Assembly: GCA_015068655.1 (NCBI GenBank)
Contig: SVKC01000001.1
Location: 1-64,000, forward strand
DNA from: Oscillospiraceae bacterium
Lineage (GTDB): Bacteria; Bacillota; Clostridia; Monoglobales; Monoglobaceae
DNA length: 64,000 nt
Reading direction: 5' to 3'
This document shows, in pieces, positions 9,522 through 20,500 of this stretch. The notes under the pieces were generated by a model. The model made no database searches and was not told the DNA's origin. It worked only from the letters and a program-made list of their open reading frames with translations. The translations under genes were made by a program, and so were the position numbers. Every line of letters starts with the position of its first letter. The stretch's first letter is position 1.

Positions 9522-11978
9522 TTACGCTTCTCCGAGCATATTTGTTTCTTGTAAGCTGCAATTTCTATATATAAATGTCTTCACTTCAAATACACCAAAT
9601 GACAATTCAGCATTAATGTCCTTGAATCTAAGTCTTGTTTTCTGTCCCTTTTCTGTAGCATTGTATAGTCTCAACAAAAATTCCTCATTCCCCATAGGTC
9701 TGCAAGCGGTCATAATAACATTTCTGTTATCAAGTTCCAACATACTCTTGGGTTTTTCACCTTCTCCACCGGTAAAAAATGATAGTGCAACGGGAGGCTG
9801 ATTGAACACCAGTGCATCTGCATCTACACATTCTTGCTTGCTGACCGTAATTCTGAATGAACTTATTCTCTCCCCCATATCAATATGTTCCTTGAATCTT
9901 TCAGGCTCACTCAACTGGCGTCCGGGGATAGTCAATGCCGAATACACGGGCGTACGCAAAAGTGTGAGTTTCACGGAATTATCCTTACAGCTTCCGGCAT
10001 AAGTTCCGTTATTAATCACAGCAACCTCGGTTTCTCCTTCTCTAAGTGAACACCACTGATGGAAAACAACCTCTTCACCATTATCAAGCATTTTTTGCGT
10101 ACCAAAAGCAGTCTGACCGTGGAATCCGCTCTTTTCAAGACAGGTATCCACACAATACTTGTATGCACGGTTAACATCATTGGAGAGCATTGTTATCTTG
10201 ACATCAATGTGTTCATGATTTTTCGGAACAGTATATTCAACCACAGCAAAACTTCTGTCATATTTGAAGAACGACTGAACAACCGCTCTCACCTCGCCGT
10301 TTTCAATAACACGAACACTACCGAATTTCTCGTCGGAATAACCCACAAAAGCATCAGCTTCGTTATCCGGCATAAGCTCCATTTTGCCAATTATATTTTC
10401 ATAGCTCTGGGCATATGTTCCCCACGCATCCTCGTCATCCTGAATAACAAGAATTTTCCCTGAATTTTTCAGAAATTCCTTTCCATCAACCGTATAACTT
10501 TCAATAAGACCGGTTTTCTTGCTTATTTTCACAACACCACAACTGTTTTCAATGGTGATTAGGTTTTCATTCACATCAACGGGTGCAATAAGACTCGTCT
10601 TTTCCTGAAGCTTCAATCTGCAATTGAAACGTGCTATACTACAGGGCGGAATAGATGCCGAAAAAGTTATATGTTTTCGCCAATCGAGATTTATGGAGCT
10701 TTCAGGAGTAATGGTTTGGGACGGAAGTCTTCTTCCATTCTCATCATAAACCTCTGCAACAGTATACTCATTTTCGTTCCAGTTCTGTGATGCAAGGGTG
10801 AATTCTGCATCAAGGTCACATTCTATCGAATAGGGATGGGGATTGTATGCAATAATGGGAATTTCTCCATCCTTTGGCCGCTTCTGTCCTGAACAAAGTG
10901 CAAAAAAGCTCTTTGTTATCAACTTGTCTGCAACAGCAATACCGCCTCCAAGTCTGCGTATTGTATCGTCCTCTGCCTTCTTGATACAGCTTCCGGGAAG
11001 AATATCGTGGAACTGACAAAACATAAGCTCCTTCTTGGCTCTTTCAAGCTCTTTTCCGGGTTCTAATCCATATTCAATGCCTGCATGAGCAGAAATCTTT
11101 TCACAAAAATCAATCTTATTTTCCAGTTCTCTGTGAAGCTTTTTGATGCGTACCATAGATGTATAACATCCCGTCAAAGTGTGTTCAATAGAAGTATCCC
11201 TCTCAGGCAGAGTTTCTTTGCTGATTTCCGATATAAAGCTTTCAGGTGTTGACTGAACAATTTCAAGGTCATCTCTCTCCTTGATTATCTCCGCTACACC
11301 TTCCATATCAGGAATTGATGCACCGCCGCCATGGTTGCCTATACCCCAAAGCACTGCACCTGTTTTTATAGGATTGGTACCTTCAGGCGGATTATCCACG
11401 AACTCATCTATGAAGTTTTTAATTTTGTTCTTTGCTGCACCTCGGAGTGTAGCATAAGCACGGTACAGTATATGTGCTGTAACAGAGCTTCCGTCAAAAC
11501 CAATCCACTTGAAGGTGTGGTGATTTGGACCTATTCTTCTGACCATATAACCATCAAAGCCCGTCTTGTTCAAAATCTGAACAAGCCCCCTTGTGTGACC
11601 GAAAGAGTCAACACTCATAGCAACTGTTGGACGTACTCCAAACTTCTCATCAAAATACTTTCTTCCTTCTTCAATCTGACGCACCAAGGATTCACCGCTG
11701 AGCATCTGGGTATCGGGCTGGAGATACCAGCCACCCATAATATGCCAGTTTTCTTTCTTCACTTGCTCCTGAATTCTCGCAAAAAGTGCAGGTTCATACT
11801 CCTCAATCCATTCATAAAGAAGTGCCTCATTGTGATTAAAGATAAAGCCGTCATATTTTTCACAAAATTCAACCGCCGTTCTGAAGGTGGAAACCGCCTC
11901 TGCAGCCCCTTCGTGCCAAGTCCACAACCACACGGGGTCAATATGAGCATTACATATAAGATGAATTTTCGTTTTCAT
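9522..11978 (-). CDS. Alpha-mannosidase, GH38
   Basis: HIDPVWLWTWHEG and MSVDSFGHTRGLVQIL (GH38 zinc/nucleophile motifs); full-length 818 aa. Confidence 0.92.
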   Translation of the reverse strand: MKTKIHLICNAHIDPVWLWTWHEGAAEAVSTFRTAVEFCEKYDGFIFNHNEALLYEWIEEYEPALFARIQEQVKKENWHIMGGWYLQPDTQMLSGESLVRQIEEGRKYFDEKFGVRPTVAMSVDSFGHTRGLVQILNKTGFDGYMVRRIGPNHHTFKWIGFDGSSVTAHILYRAYATLRGAAKNKIKNFIDEFVDNPPEGTNPIKTGAVLWGIGNHGGGASIPDMEGVAEIIKERDDLEIVQSTPESFISEISKETLPERDTSIEHTLTGCYTSMVRIKKLHRELENKIDFCEKISAHAGIEYGLEPGKELERAKKELMFCQFHDILPGSCIKKAEDDTIRRLGGGIAVADKLITKSFFALCSGQKRPKDGEIPIIAYNPHPYSIECDLDAEFTLASQNWNENEYTVAEVYDENGRRLPSQTITPESSINLDWRKHITFSASIPPCSIARFNCRLKLQEKTSLIAPVDVNENLITIENSCGVVKISKKTGLIESYTVDGKEFLKNSGKILVIQDDEDAWGTYAQSYENIIGKMELMPDNEADAFVGYSDEKFGSVRVIENGEVRAVVQSFFKYDRSFAVVEYTVPKNHEHIDVKITMLSNDVNRAYKYCVDTCLEKSGFHGQTAFGTQKMLDNGEEVVFHQWCSLREGETEVAVINNGTYAGSCKDNSVKLTLLRTPVYSALTIPGRQLSEPERFKEHIDMGERISSFRITVSKQECVDADALVFNQPPVALSFFTGGEGEKPKSMLELDNRNVIMTACRPMGNEEFLLRLYNATEKGQKTRLRFKDINAELSFGVFEVKTFIYRNCSLQETNMLGEA

Positions 11979-11992
11979 TTTTATCTTCCTCT

Positions 11993-13228
11993 CTACACTA
12001 AATCAGCACAAGCAACACGAACACAATAATCCATACCATAATCATAACCCGAAAAGTTCACCCTCATGTTTCCGTTTTCACTTGTGAAATCAAGCTTTTC
12101 ACCGTTATCCATCCAATGAAGATTTTCTATTTTCAGGTCACAGTTTTCAAAAATGAAATCACCTTCGCTTCCCGAAAGATAGGTTACGTTTGCCGAGCCC
12201 TTGCGGAGCAAGTCAAAGCAGAAGATATAAGCCTTCTTGTCGCTCTTCATAATAAAGTTCTTCACATCAAGGCTGTACCAATAGGGTCTTCCTTCATAAA
12301 TTGCTTCTCCGAACAAACCCATCCATTTTCCGATTACTTCAAGCATCGCATTGGGGAAAGAGGGAATATGCCCCATGGCATCAGGACCCACGTTGAACAG
12401 ATAGTTTGCACCTGCACCACGGTTACGGCAAAGAGCCTCAATAATCGTCTTTGGTGATTTGAAGTTTATGTCATCTGCTATACCCCAGTGCATATTCACA
12501 CTGTCGCACACCTCTGCCGCAAGATATTTCTTCTGTCCTTCACGGTCAAGAGGAAATGCCTTGCCTCTTTCAAAGGTAACGGAGTCAATTTCTTCATATG
12601 CGCTTCCTTCACCATGCTTACTGAGCCCCGTGTTGTTTATAATCATTGCATCGGGCTGCAAGCTTCTTATCATTCCGTAGAGCTTGTCTTCCTGCCAAAC
12701 ATCCCCTTGCTTACTCCAGTTTCCGTCAAACCACACACCACCGATTTTTCCGTAATTTGTGCACAGAATTTTCACGCTTTCTCTCAGATATTCAAGGTAC
12801 TTTTCAAAATCCCCCTCAAAGTCCGGATGCCACCAGTCAAAGGTTGTGTGATAAAGGAACGGAACAATATCGTATTTGCGGCACGCATCAACGAACTCAC
12901 GAATCAAATCCCTGCCCGCTGCGCTGTGCATCACGTCAAAATCGCTCAACCCACAGGTGTCATAAAGAGAAAAACCATCGTGATGTCTTGTGGTGAGGGT
13001 TATGTACTTTGCTCCCGACTTGCTTATGTCAGCAACCATTTTTTCCATCGAATCAGGGTTAAACTTTTCTGTCAGTTTCCTATACTCGTCTGTATCTATT
13101 TTATCCTTCAGAATGTGTGCCGCCCATTCGCCTCTCTCCAAAAAGGAATAAAGTCCGAAATGAACAAACACTCCAAAGCCAAGTTTTTCAAAGTCCTTTA
13201 TATATTGTTTTGCTACCGGTATACTCAT
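11993..13228 (-). CDS. Alpha-L-fucosidase, GH29
   Basis: FGVFVHFGLYS, SGAKYITLTTRHHDGFSLYDT, KIGGVWFDGNWSKQGD. Confidence 0.88.
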   Translation of the reverse strand: MSIPVAKQYIKDFEKLGFGVFVHFGLYSFLERGEWAAHILKDKIDTDEYRKLTEKFNPDSMEKMVADISKSGAKYITLTTRHHDGFSLYDTCGLSDFDVMHSAAGRDLIREFVDACRKYDIVPFLYHTTFDWWHPDFEGDFEKYLEYLRESVKILCTNYGKIGGVWFDGNWSKQGDVWQEDKLYGMIRSLQPDAMIINNTGLSKHGEGSAYEEIDSVTFERGKAFPLDREGQKKYLAAEVCDSVNMHWGIADDINFKSPKTIIEALCRNRGAGANYLFNVGPDAMGHIPSFPNAMLEVIGKWMGLFGEAIYEGRPYWYSLDVKNFIMKSDKKAYIFCFDLLRKGSANVTYLSGSEGDFIFENCDLKIENLHWMDNGEKLDFTSENGNMRVNFSGYDYGMDYCVRVACADLV

Positions 13229-13250
13229 ATCTGTTCTCTCCTTTTAAATC

Positions 13251-13277
13251 AAGGCGGTAGTCAAAGACCACCGCCTC
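13251..13277 (-). terminator. Possible terminator/attenuator between SLH-type protein and GH29
   Basis: AGGCGGTAGT...ACCACCGCCT imperfect stem (one mismatch). Confidence 0.3.
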
Positions 13278-13282
13278 TTTTC

Positions 13283-15853
13283 TTAATCTTTTATTATGTA
13301 CATATACAAAATAATTGCATTTCTTGACATATAAACAAATTTATCGCCTTTTTCCACATCTGCAATTGAACCTGATTTTACAGTGATACCGCCTCTGCCA
13401 ACATCAACAACAGCAACTCTTGTTGAGCCGTAAGCTCCAAAAATAATATGCTCTGTTTCGTTGTTGTGACACATCTTCACCTTGATTGAATTGCTCATTT
13501 TCTTTGTGACTTCAGCCGAAATAACCCTGTTTTTTGCAGTAAAGCCTGTTTCAGTATTTGCTTCAACCCGATGCCCCTCGTCAATTGAGGTATCGGGGTT
13601 ATCAGCATAATTGTAGCGCTTTGCAAGAGTTGCCATCTCGCCATTCGGCGACAGGTCAAAGTTGATTATGTCGCCCTCTTTGATTTGACCTGATTCAAAC
13701 ATTTCAACAAGGTCCTCATCCGTCACTGGAATTTCCTGCACAGTTGCAGCCAAAGCAACTTTAACTGTGAATACGTCCTCATCATCTTTAAGAGACTTTG
13801 AAATTTCAAGCACCAAATAGGGAGCATCAGATGAAACAATAGTCTTATCAAGGGATGCCCCCGAATCACGCCATACCCCCGCTGTTGCATAGTCGTAATT
13901 ACTGTCGGTTTTATATGCTGTCAATCCATAGATATTGTTACCGGCTATATACTGAGGTGTTGTAAGGTCAAAATCCTCGTAACAGGTCAGGTCATCAGGA
14001 ATAATAAATATACTTGACGTTGCCTCAAAAGCAAATTTATTTCCCACAGTGTAATGATAAACCGGCTGATAATACATTGCAGCTCCTGCACTTCTGTTGG
14101 GCGTGTGTCCTTCAATAAACAGTCTATCAGTTTCATCATTATCTTCACTTTCAGCAAGAGCAGTCTCATACTCAACAAGCTTGCCGTCATCGTTTGTGCG
14201 GAAACGCACAAGCTGAGCTTCAACCGAACCATCCTCTGCCAAAACAGGCTCAAGAATCTTTTCAGCCGTTTTTTCACTTTCGCCATTTACTCGCACTGCG
14301 TTTGCACAATCAACACGCTTGTGTTCCCCATCAAAAATTGCCACGCTTACTACATCACCGAAAACTCCTGTTTCAGCAGCGGCATAAAGATAACCAAGCT
14401 TCATATCTGTTCTTCCCGTAGCACGGAAACCCGCTATGCTACCCGACGGGTCAAGATAAGCACTTATGTTCATTCCAACAGAAAGCTTGTTTCCGTCAAC
14501 GCACTTGGGAGAAACTCTGTACTCCTTGCCATCCATTTCAACGGCTGTATATTTCTTTCTGTCCCACATTTTCGAGATACGACCGGAAGCTGTATCAGCA
14601 GAAATCAAAACTGTTGCATAGCGTTCATCAAGGCTTTTTGCCACCCAGAGAATACCGCCCGGTATAAGGGAGGTTATCTGCATTGCCTTGTAGTCTGCAT
14701 CATATATATCATATTCATCAGTTTTTTCTGTATCAAGAAGCACATTGCCCTTGCTGTCCAATATTCCCGTATCGGTTGCACCGCCACTTATGGCAGATGC
14801 ATAATCCATTATAATCAATACATCATATCCACTTGTGTCATCATAATCAAGCAGGGTTATTTCCCCCACCTCAGGAACAAGCTGCTTCTCATTCAATTTT
14901 GAAAGACTTGTTGCAACAGAGTTATAAATTACACTTACATTACCACTAAGCTGTGCTTTTTTGCTGTTGCTGTTCCTTGTATAAAAGTATGCCTTGTCCG
15001 AATATTCGTCTATCTCAAAGCTTTCCAGATACAATTCCTTGCATTTGTTGCTTTTTTCAATCCAGACAAGTATATTTTCTCCATCCTTGCTGCGATAATA
15101 GCACTCAACACCATATCCCAGATAGAACTCCGCATCCGTATTGCCGGTTTTCAGAACAAAATCATCATCCAGACGGATTCTTCCTTCACCGACACCTGAT
15201 GCATCATACAGCGAGCTCCGACAGTTTGCTGTTACTCTGCCTGTATAGTTGTACACATCGTGATAAGCTTCAAGCAAGGTTTTACCCTTGGTTATGTCAG
15301 CAGAAACACCGATTGTTGAATATTCAGTAATTTCAACAACGTCTGCCATAAGCATATGGTAAAGCATTTCACCAAACTCATTGCCCGTAACATTGGCATT
15401 TGCAGACTTGTTTATTCCTTTTCCTATTCCCAGAAGATTCGCTTTGTTCATCATTCCCTCAAGGCTTGCCTTTCCGCCTACAATTGTTATATCATATCCG
15501 AGTGTATAAACAATTCCCGAAAGCACCTCGCCATATGTAACCAGAGTGTCAAGACCTGCCTTGCCGTCATCATACACACCAATTAGCTTTGTCTCTCTTG
15601 CCATTTCGGACAAAGAATCATCCGAAACATTTTCATTTGCATCAATATATCTTCCTATGCACAAAAGTGCCTCCGCATACTCACGTCTCGTCACATAACT
15701 GTCCGAAAAGTTATGGAAAAAGCCCAGTGCCTCAACAAGAGACTGACCCTTCGCCCCGGGTACAAAGCTGTCTTCTGCTGATGCTGTGTATATGCCCGAA
15801 AGAATCATTGCCAAACACAGAACCAGACAAGTTATTCTTTTCAAATTTCTCAT
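13283..15853 (-). CDS. Secreted protein with N-terminal SLH-like region
   Basis: Signal peptide (ITCLVLCLAMILSGIYTASA), SLH-like repeats (VTRREYAEALLCIGRYID, LVTYGEVLSGIVYTLGY). Confidence 0.65.
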   Translation of the reverse strand: MRNLKRITCLVLCLAMILSGIYTASAEDSFVPGAKGQSLVEALGFFHNFSDSYVTRREYAEALLCIGRYIDANENVSDDSLSEMARETKLIGVYDDGKAGLDTLVTYGEVLSGIVYTLGYDITIVGGKASLEGMMNKANLLGIGKGINKSANANVTGNEFGEMLYHMLMADVVEITEYSTIGVSADITKGKTLLEAYHDVYNYTGRVTANCRSSLYDASGVGEGRIRLDDDFVLKTGNTDAEFYLGYGVECYYRSKDGENILVWIEKSNKCKELYLESFEIDEYSDKAYFYTRNSNSKKAQLSGNVSVIYNSVATSLSKLNEKQLVPEVGEITLLDYDDTSGYDVLIIMDYASAISGGATDTGILDSKGNVLLDTEKTDEYDIYDADYKAMQITSLIPGGILWVAKSLDERYATVLISADTASGRISKMWDRKKYTAVEMDGKEYRVSPKCVDGNKLSVGMNISAYLDPSGSIAGFRATGRTDMKLGYLYAAAETGVFGDVVSVAIFDGEHKRVDCANAVRVNGESEKTAEKILEPVLAEDGSVEAQLVRFRTNDDGKLVEYETALAESEDNDETDRLFIEGHTPNRSAGAAMYYQPVYHYTVGNKFAFEATSSIFIIPDDLTCYEDFDLTTPQYIAGNNIYGLTAYKTDSNYDYATAGVWRDSGASLDKTIVSSDAPYLVLEISKSLKDDEDVFTVKVALAATVQEIPVTDEDLVEMFESGQIKEGDIINFDLSPNGEMATLAKRYNYADNPDTSIDEGHRVEANTETGFTAKNRVISAEVTKKMSNSIKVKMCHNNETEHIIFGAYGSTRVAVVDVGRGGITVKSGSIADVEKGDKFVYMSRNAIILYMYIIKD

Positions 15854-17478
15854 TGCTTATACCCCCTTGAAAACTCAAGTGCATTGAAGATAATCTGAGC
15901 TGCCTCTGCTCGGTTGCTGTTTGCATAAGGTCTGAAGGTTCCGTCCTCCATCCCCTTTATAATTCCGTTGCTGCTTAGAGCATAAACCGCATCCAGAGCA
16001 TACTCCCCAATTTGTGCCTTATCATCAAAGGTCAGAACGTCACCTTTTTCCATATTCACTCCCGAATGAATCAAATATCTGTAAATAAGAACAACCATAT
16101 CCTGTCTTGTTATCTTTTCACCTATACCGAACTTGTCCATCGTAATACCTTTGATAAGCCCCTTTGAGTATCCGCTCGCAACATATGGATAATACCACGC
16201 ATTTACATCAACATCCACAAAAGAAGCGCCAACACCATTGACATTTTCATCAAAAGCAAGGGTCAGAAGCTTCACAAATTCTTCACGTGTTATACTGTCA
16301 AGGGGTCTGAATGAACCGTTGCCGTCACCGCTCACGATTCCCTCTTTGCCAAGTTCGAGAATCGCTTCCTTTGCCCACAAAACGCTGTCCAAATCCACGA
16401 ATCCTTCACCCTTTGATAAAGGTTCTGTCATTGTTGCAGATATATGTGTAGTACCTCCGCCACCAAAGGAGCCTGAGCCACCGCTTCCGCCGCTGTTACC
16501 GCCACCGCTGGATTTTCCTTCAAGAATGTCGATAATTCTTTTCTCCAGTTTTTCAATGCTGGCAAAACTTATGCCTGCAATGTTGCTGTCAACAGAATAT
16601 GTATTTTTCTTTGAGAAATAATCATCCATATCTTCGCTGAGCAGTTCTTTATATCTGTTCATAACAGAATTTACATCTGCACTGCCGTCAACATTGGCGA
16701 TAGCCGTCAGGAACGCAGCATCCGAAAAAACTTGTCCGAACTTTGCTTTGTCGGTTTGAGGATTGGAAATAATGCGTTCGCACATATCCGCTTTTTCATC
16801 CTCATCAAAGCCTTCATAATCGTCATAACCAAGAAGGTCTGCATCAAGAATACTTTCCTTGTACTTGTCAAGTATAGTTGCAGCTGCCTCGCCATTCTTT
16901 GCATATGACACAGCGATAATCGGAAACTGAGAATCGTACACACTCACATAATCTCCAATTGAAGATATTGCCGCATCCTTAACAGTATTTGCCCACATTT
17001 TTCTTCCTTCAGGGGTAAAAGATACATATGCCGATTCATCAATACCCAGTATTTCCCGTTTCTCTTTTTCATCAAAGGAGTCAAGAAGCTCATCAGCTGT
17101 ACCCGACTTAAGAGTGGCCATAACAGAAGAAAGTGTATCACTACTATAACATTTCAGCTTTGTCTGCCACAGTGCCTCGCTTGTACGACCGTTTACCTTT
17201 ACCGTGTACATATCATCATTTTCAATTTCCACAGGGATTGTTACCTTTCCGTTGTGGGTTTCAAAGAGCATAATATTCACAATATCTGACTTTGTTACAT
17301 CGCTGCCCTCTTCATAATCAGGCTTTAGCACCTGTACAGTCACGGAAGTCTGTTCAAGTCCGCTTATCTCGATATTGCCCGTCTCACGGTTCTGCACTGC
17401 AACAGGCTCAGCAAAGCAAACCGCAGATGCAGAAAGCAAAGCTGCCGAGATTGATGCCGCCAATAAAAATTTCTTCAT
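15850..17478 (-). CDS. S-layer homology (SLH) domain surface protein
   Basis: Signal peptide, Gly/Ser linker GGGNSGGSGGSGSFGGGG, C-terminal SLH repeats (GNGSFRPLDSITREEFVKLL; NGIIKGMEDGTFRPYANSNRAEAAQIIFNAL). Confidence 0.85.
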   Translation of the reverse strand: MKKFLLAASISAALLSASAVCFAEPVAVQNRETGNIEISGLEQTSVTVQVLKPDYEEGSDVTKSDIVNIMLFETHNGKVTIPVEIENDDMYTVKVNGRTSEALWQTKLKCYSSDTLSSVMATLKSGTADELLDSFDEKEKREILGIDESAYVSFTPEGRKMWANTVKDAAISSIGDYVSVYDSQFPIIAVSYAKNGEAAATILDKYKESILDADLLGYDDYEGFDEDEKADMCERIISNPQTDKAKFGQVFSDAAFLTAIANVDGSADVNSVMNRYKELLSEDMDDYFSKKNTYSVDSNIAGISFASIEKLEKRIIDILEGKSSGGGNSGGSGGSGSFGGGGTTHISATMTEPLSKGEGFVDLDSVLWAKEAILELGKEGIVSGDGNGSFRPLDSITREEFVKLLTLAFDENVNGVGASFVDVDVNAWYYPYVASGYSKGLIKGITMDKFGIGEKITRQDMVVLIYRYLIHSGVNMEKGDVLTFDDKAQIGEYALDAVYALSSNGIIKGMEDGTFRPYANSNRAEAAQIIFNALEFSRGYKQ

Positions 17479-17518
17479 AGTTACCTCCGTTTTTTGTCCA
17501 CTTTAATCAAAACTTTTG

Positions 17519-17549
17519 TTTCCGTGGGCGACTGGGTCGCCCACGGAAC
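17519..17549. terminator. GC-rich hairpin (terminator or REP-like)
   Basis: TTCCGTGGGCGAC-tgg-GTCGCCCACGGAA perfect 13-bp stem between two minus-strand genes; flanked by AATCAAAACTTTTG/ACTTTGATTTT. Confidence 0.6.
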
Positions 17550-17561
17550 TTTGATTTTCAC

Positions 17562-20500
17562 TTATTTTGTAATTTTTCCCGACATAGGCTTGATATTTGT
17601 AAGATTGTCTATGAACCAAGCCCCGGCTGTATAGCCTGTAATATCAGAAGGTAATGCCAAATCACTTGTAACAGAGAAATCATGGCTATCTGCCACATCA
17701 TAAAGTGTAACAGTTTCATAATCCACATCATAAAGACGACCTTCATTTGTATAAATAGCAAGAACCAATGTATAATCCTGTTCGCCTGCAACAGCCTGTG
17801 CAAGGGTTGCGTCTGCCGATACTTTGCTTCCTGCAACAAGATTTCCTATTGCAAAATCTGTGATGCTGTAAGGCATTGTTACAAGCACCTTGAAGGTCTT
17901 GTCTGCCTGTGTTGTTGCGCCCGACTGTGCTTCAACGCCCTTCTTTACGGTAATTGTATATTCACCGTCCTTGGGGTCTGCAAGAATAATGCTTAACTGC
18001 TTGCCTGTGTTGATATTGAGCGTTGTGCTGAAGTCAGCTGCGTTTCCGTCAGCATCTGTAATAGTTATAAGTTCATCCCACTTGTTTGTATTTGCCAGAG
18101 CTTCTTCAAATGTAAGTGAAATTGTCTCCTGAACATTCTTGATTTTGTCAGGTGTGAATTCAAGACCAATAGGTATAATCTTGATGTTATCAAATGTATT
18201 CTGTGCATTATTTACAGCAAATACAATCTTACCTGCACTTGGCGTCTGAATATTCTCTGCAACTGCTTTACTGATAAGGTTATCGCCATCATAAATACTG
18301 CTTGTAAGAGTTGTTCCCTTGATTTCAATTACCGCATGACGATTTGCATAATTATCATTCCAGTTGAGGTATTCACTTTCACCATAAGTTATATTTCCCC
18401 AATGATCATATTTAGCCACACCGGCTGTCATTGTGCTGATACCGTTTACCAATTCATAAGTATGTGTTGTACCATTGCCTGCACCAAGCTGAACTTCAAT
18501 ACCGTTGTAGTCTTCATCCATTCTGAGCATTATATAGGAATTCGCAACGGGACCTGTTGTGTAATCAAATTCAAGTCTGAAATCGCTCCAGTTGCTGTCA
18601 ACAATTGCAGCTCTCGGTGCATTTATATCAAATTTATGGCCATTGGCACTGCCTGTGAAGTTGAGAGAAGCACCATCTGTTGCACTTGTTCCCCAGAAAT
18701 CCTTAACATAAAATGTGTCCGTACCTGTGTTTGGACCATACTGTTCAAACTTTGCAAGTGATGCTGTTGCATTGGTAAAGTCTTCTGCGAAAATAACATC
18801 GCCTGACAATGATTCGGTTGTAAAGCTTGCTGTGAAATCACCGTATGTAATTGTATATGTTGTTTCATATTCAAGTGCATCTGTGAAGCAAAGCTTCAAT
18901 GTCTTGCCGTCAATAATCTTTCTAAATGCTGCCGCAGGTGAAATTGACACTGCATCAGCTACCTCTTCTGTTACAGCTTTTGCAAAAGTCAGCGCAACAT
19001 CCGACAATACGCTTACATCTGTGGCTTTGTCTACCGGAGTAATTGAATGTGGCGCGCCTCCCGCAAGGTCAGTAACCACGATATTATCAAAAGTATTTTG
19101 CGCACCATTGTTTGTAGCAAATACTATTTTACCTGCACTTGGTGTCTGAATATTCTCTGCAACTGCTGTGCTAATGAGGTTTTCGCCGTCATAAATGCTG
19201 CTTGTAAGAGTTGTTCCCTTGATTTCAATTACAGCATGACGGTTTGCATAATTATCATTCCAGTTGAGGTATTCACTTTCACCATAAGTTATATTTCCCC
19301 AATGATCATATTTAGCCACACCAGCTGTCATTGTGCTGATACCGTTTACCAATTCATAAGTATGTGTTGTACCATTACCTGCACCAAGCTGAACTTCAAT
19401 ACCGTTGTAGTCTTCATCCATTCTGAGCATTATATAGGAATTCGCAACGGGACCTGTTGTGTAATCAAATTCAAGTCTGAAATCGCTCCAGTTGCTGTCA
19501 ACAATTGCAGCTCTCGGTGCATTTATATCAAATTTATGACCATTGCTACTGCCGGTGAAGTTGAGAGAAGCACCTTCTGTTGCCTTTGTCCCCCAGAATT
19601 CCTTAACCAAAAATGTGTCCGTACCTGTATTGGGACCATACTGTTCAAACTTTGCAAGTGATGCTGTTGCATCAGTAAAGTCTTCATAGAAAAGAACATC
19701 TTCCATATTCATTTCAGTTTTGAAGCTTGATGTAAATTCACCCGAGGTAACTGTATATGTTGTATTGTATTCAAGTCCATCAAAATCAAGTGTAAGAGTA
19801 TTGCCGTCGATGTTGGGAGTATAGCTTGTTTCAGGTGAAACTGTTACAGCATCAGCCATAGCTTCTGTCACGTTCTTGCCATAAGTCAGAACAACATCAG
19901 ATGTTACACTAACATTATTTGTTCCGTTTGCAGGAGTAATTGAAACAGGGTCGTTGCTGGAAAGGTCTGTAACCACAATATTATCAAAAGTATTCTGTTC
20001 GTTATTTACGGCAAATACAATTTTACCTGCGCTTGGTGTCTGAATATTCTCTGCAACCGCTGTGCTGATAAGGTTTTCGCCGTCATAAATGCTGCTTGTG
20101 AGAGTTGTTCCCTTAATTTCAATTACCGCATGACGATTTGCATAATTATCATTCCAGTTTCTGTAAGCAGCTTCCCCGTACGTAATATTTCCCCAATGAT
20201 CATATTTAGCCACACCGGCTGTCATTGTGCTGATACCGTTTACCAATTCATAAGTATATGCTGTACCTGTACCTGCACCAAGCTGAATTTCAATACCATT
20301 ATAGTTTTCATCCATTCTGAGCATTACATATGAATTTGCAACAGGACCTGTTGTATAATCAAATTCAAGTCTGAAATCACTCCAATTGCTATCGGCTATG
20401 GCAGCTCTGGGTGCATTTATATCAAATTTATGACCATTGCTACTGCCGGTAAAGTTGAGAGAAGCACCTTCTGTTGCCTTTGTCCCCCAGAATTCCTTAA

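Noticed and set aside
14054-14902. 282-aa plus-strand ORF antisense to SLH-type protein
   Set aside because: Shadow ORF; composition not protein-like.
19047-19661. 204-aa plus-strand ORF repeated opposite the triplicated exoprotein (also 18336-18761 and 20130-20333)
   Set aside because: Appears repeatedly only because the opposite-strand gene is repeated; shadow frame.
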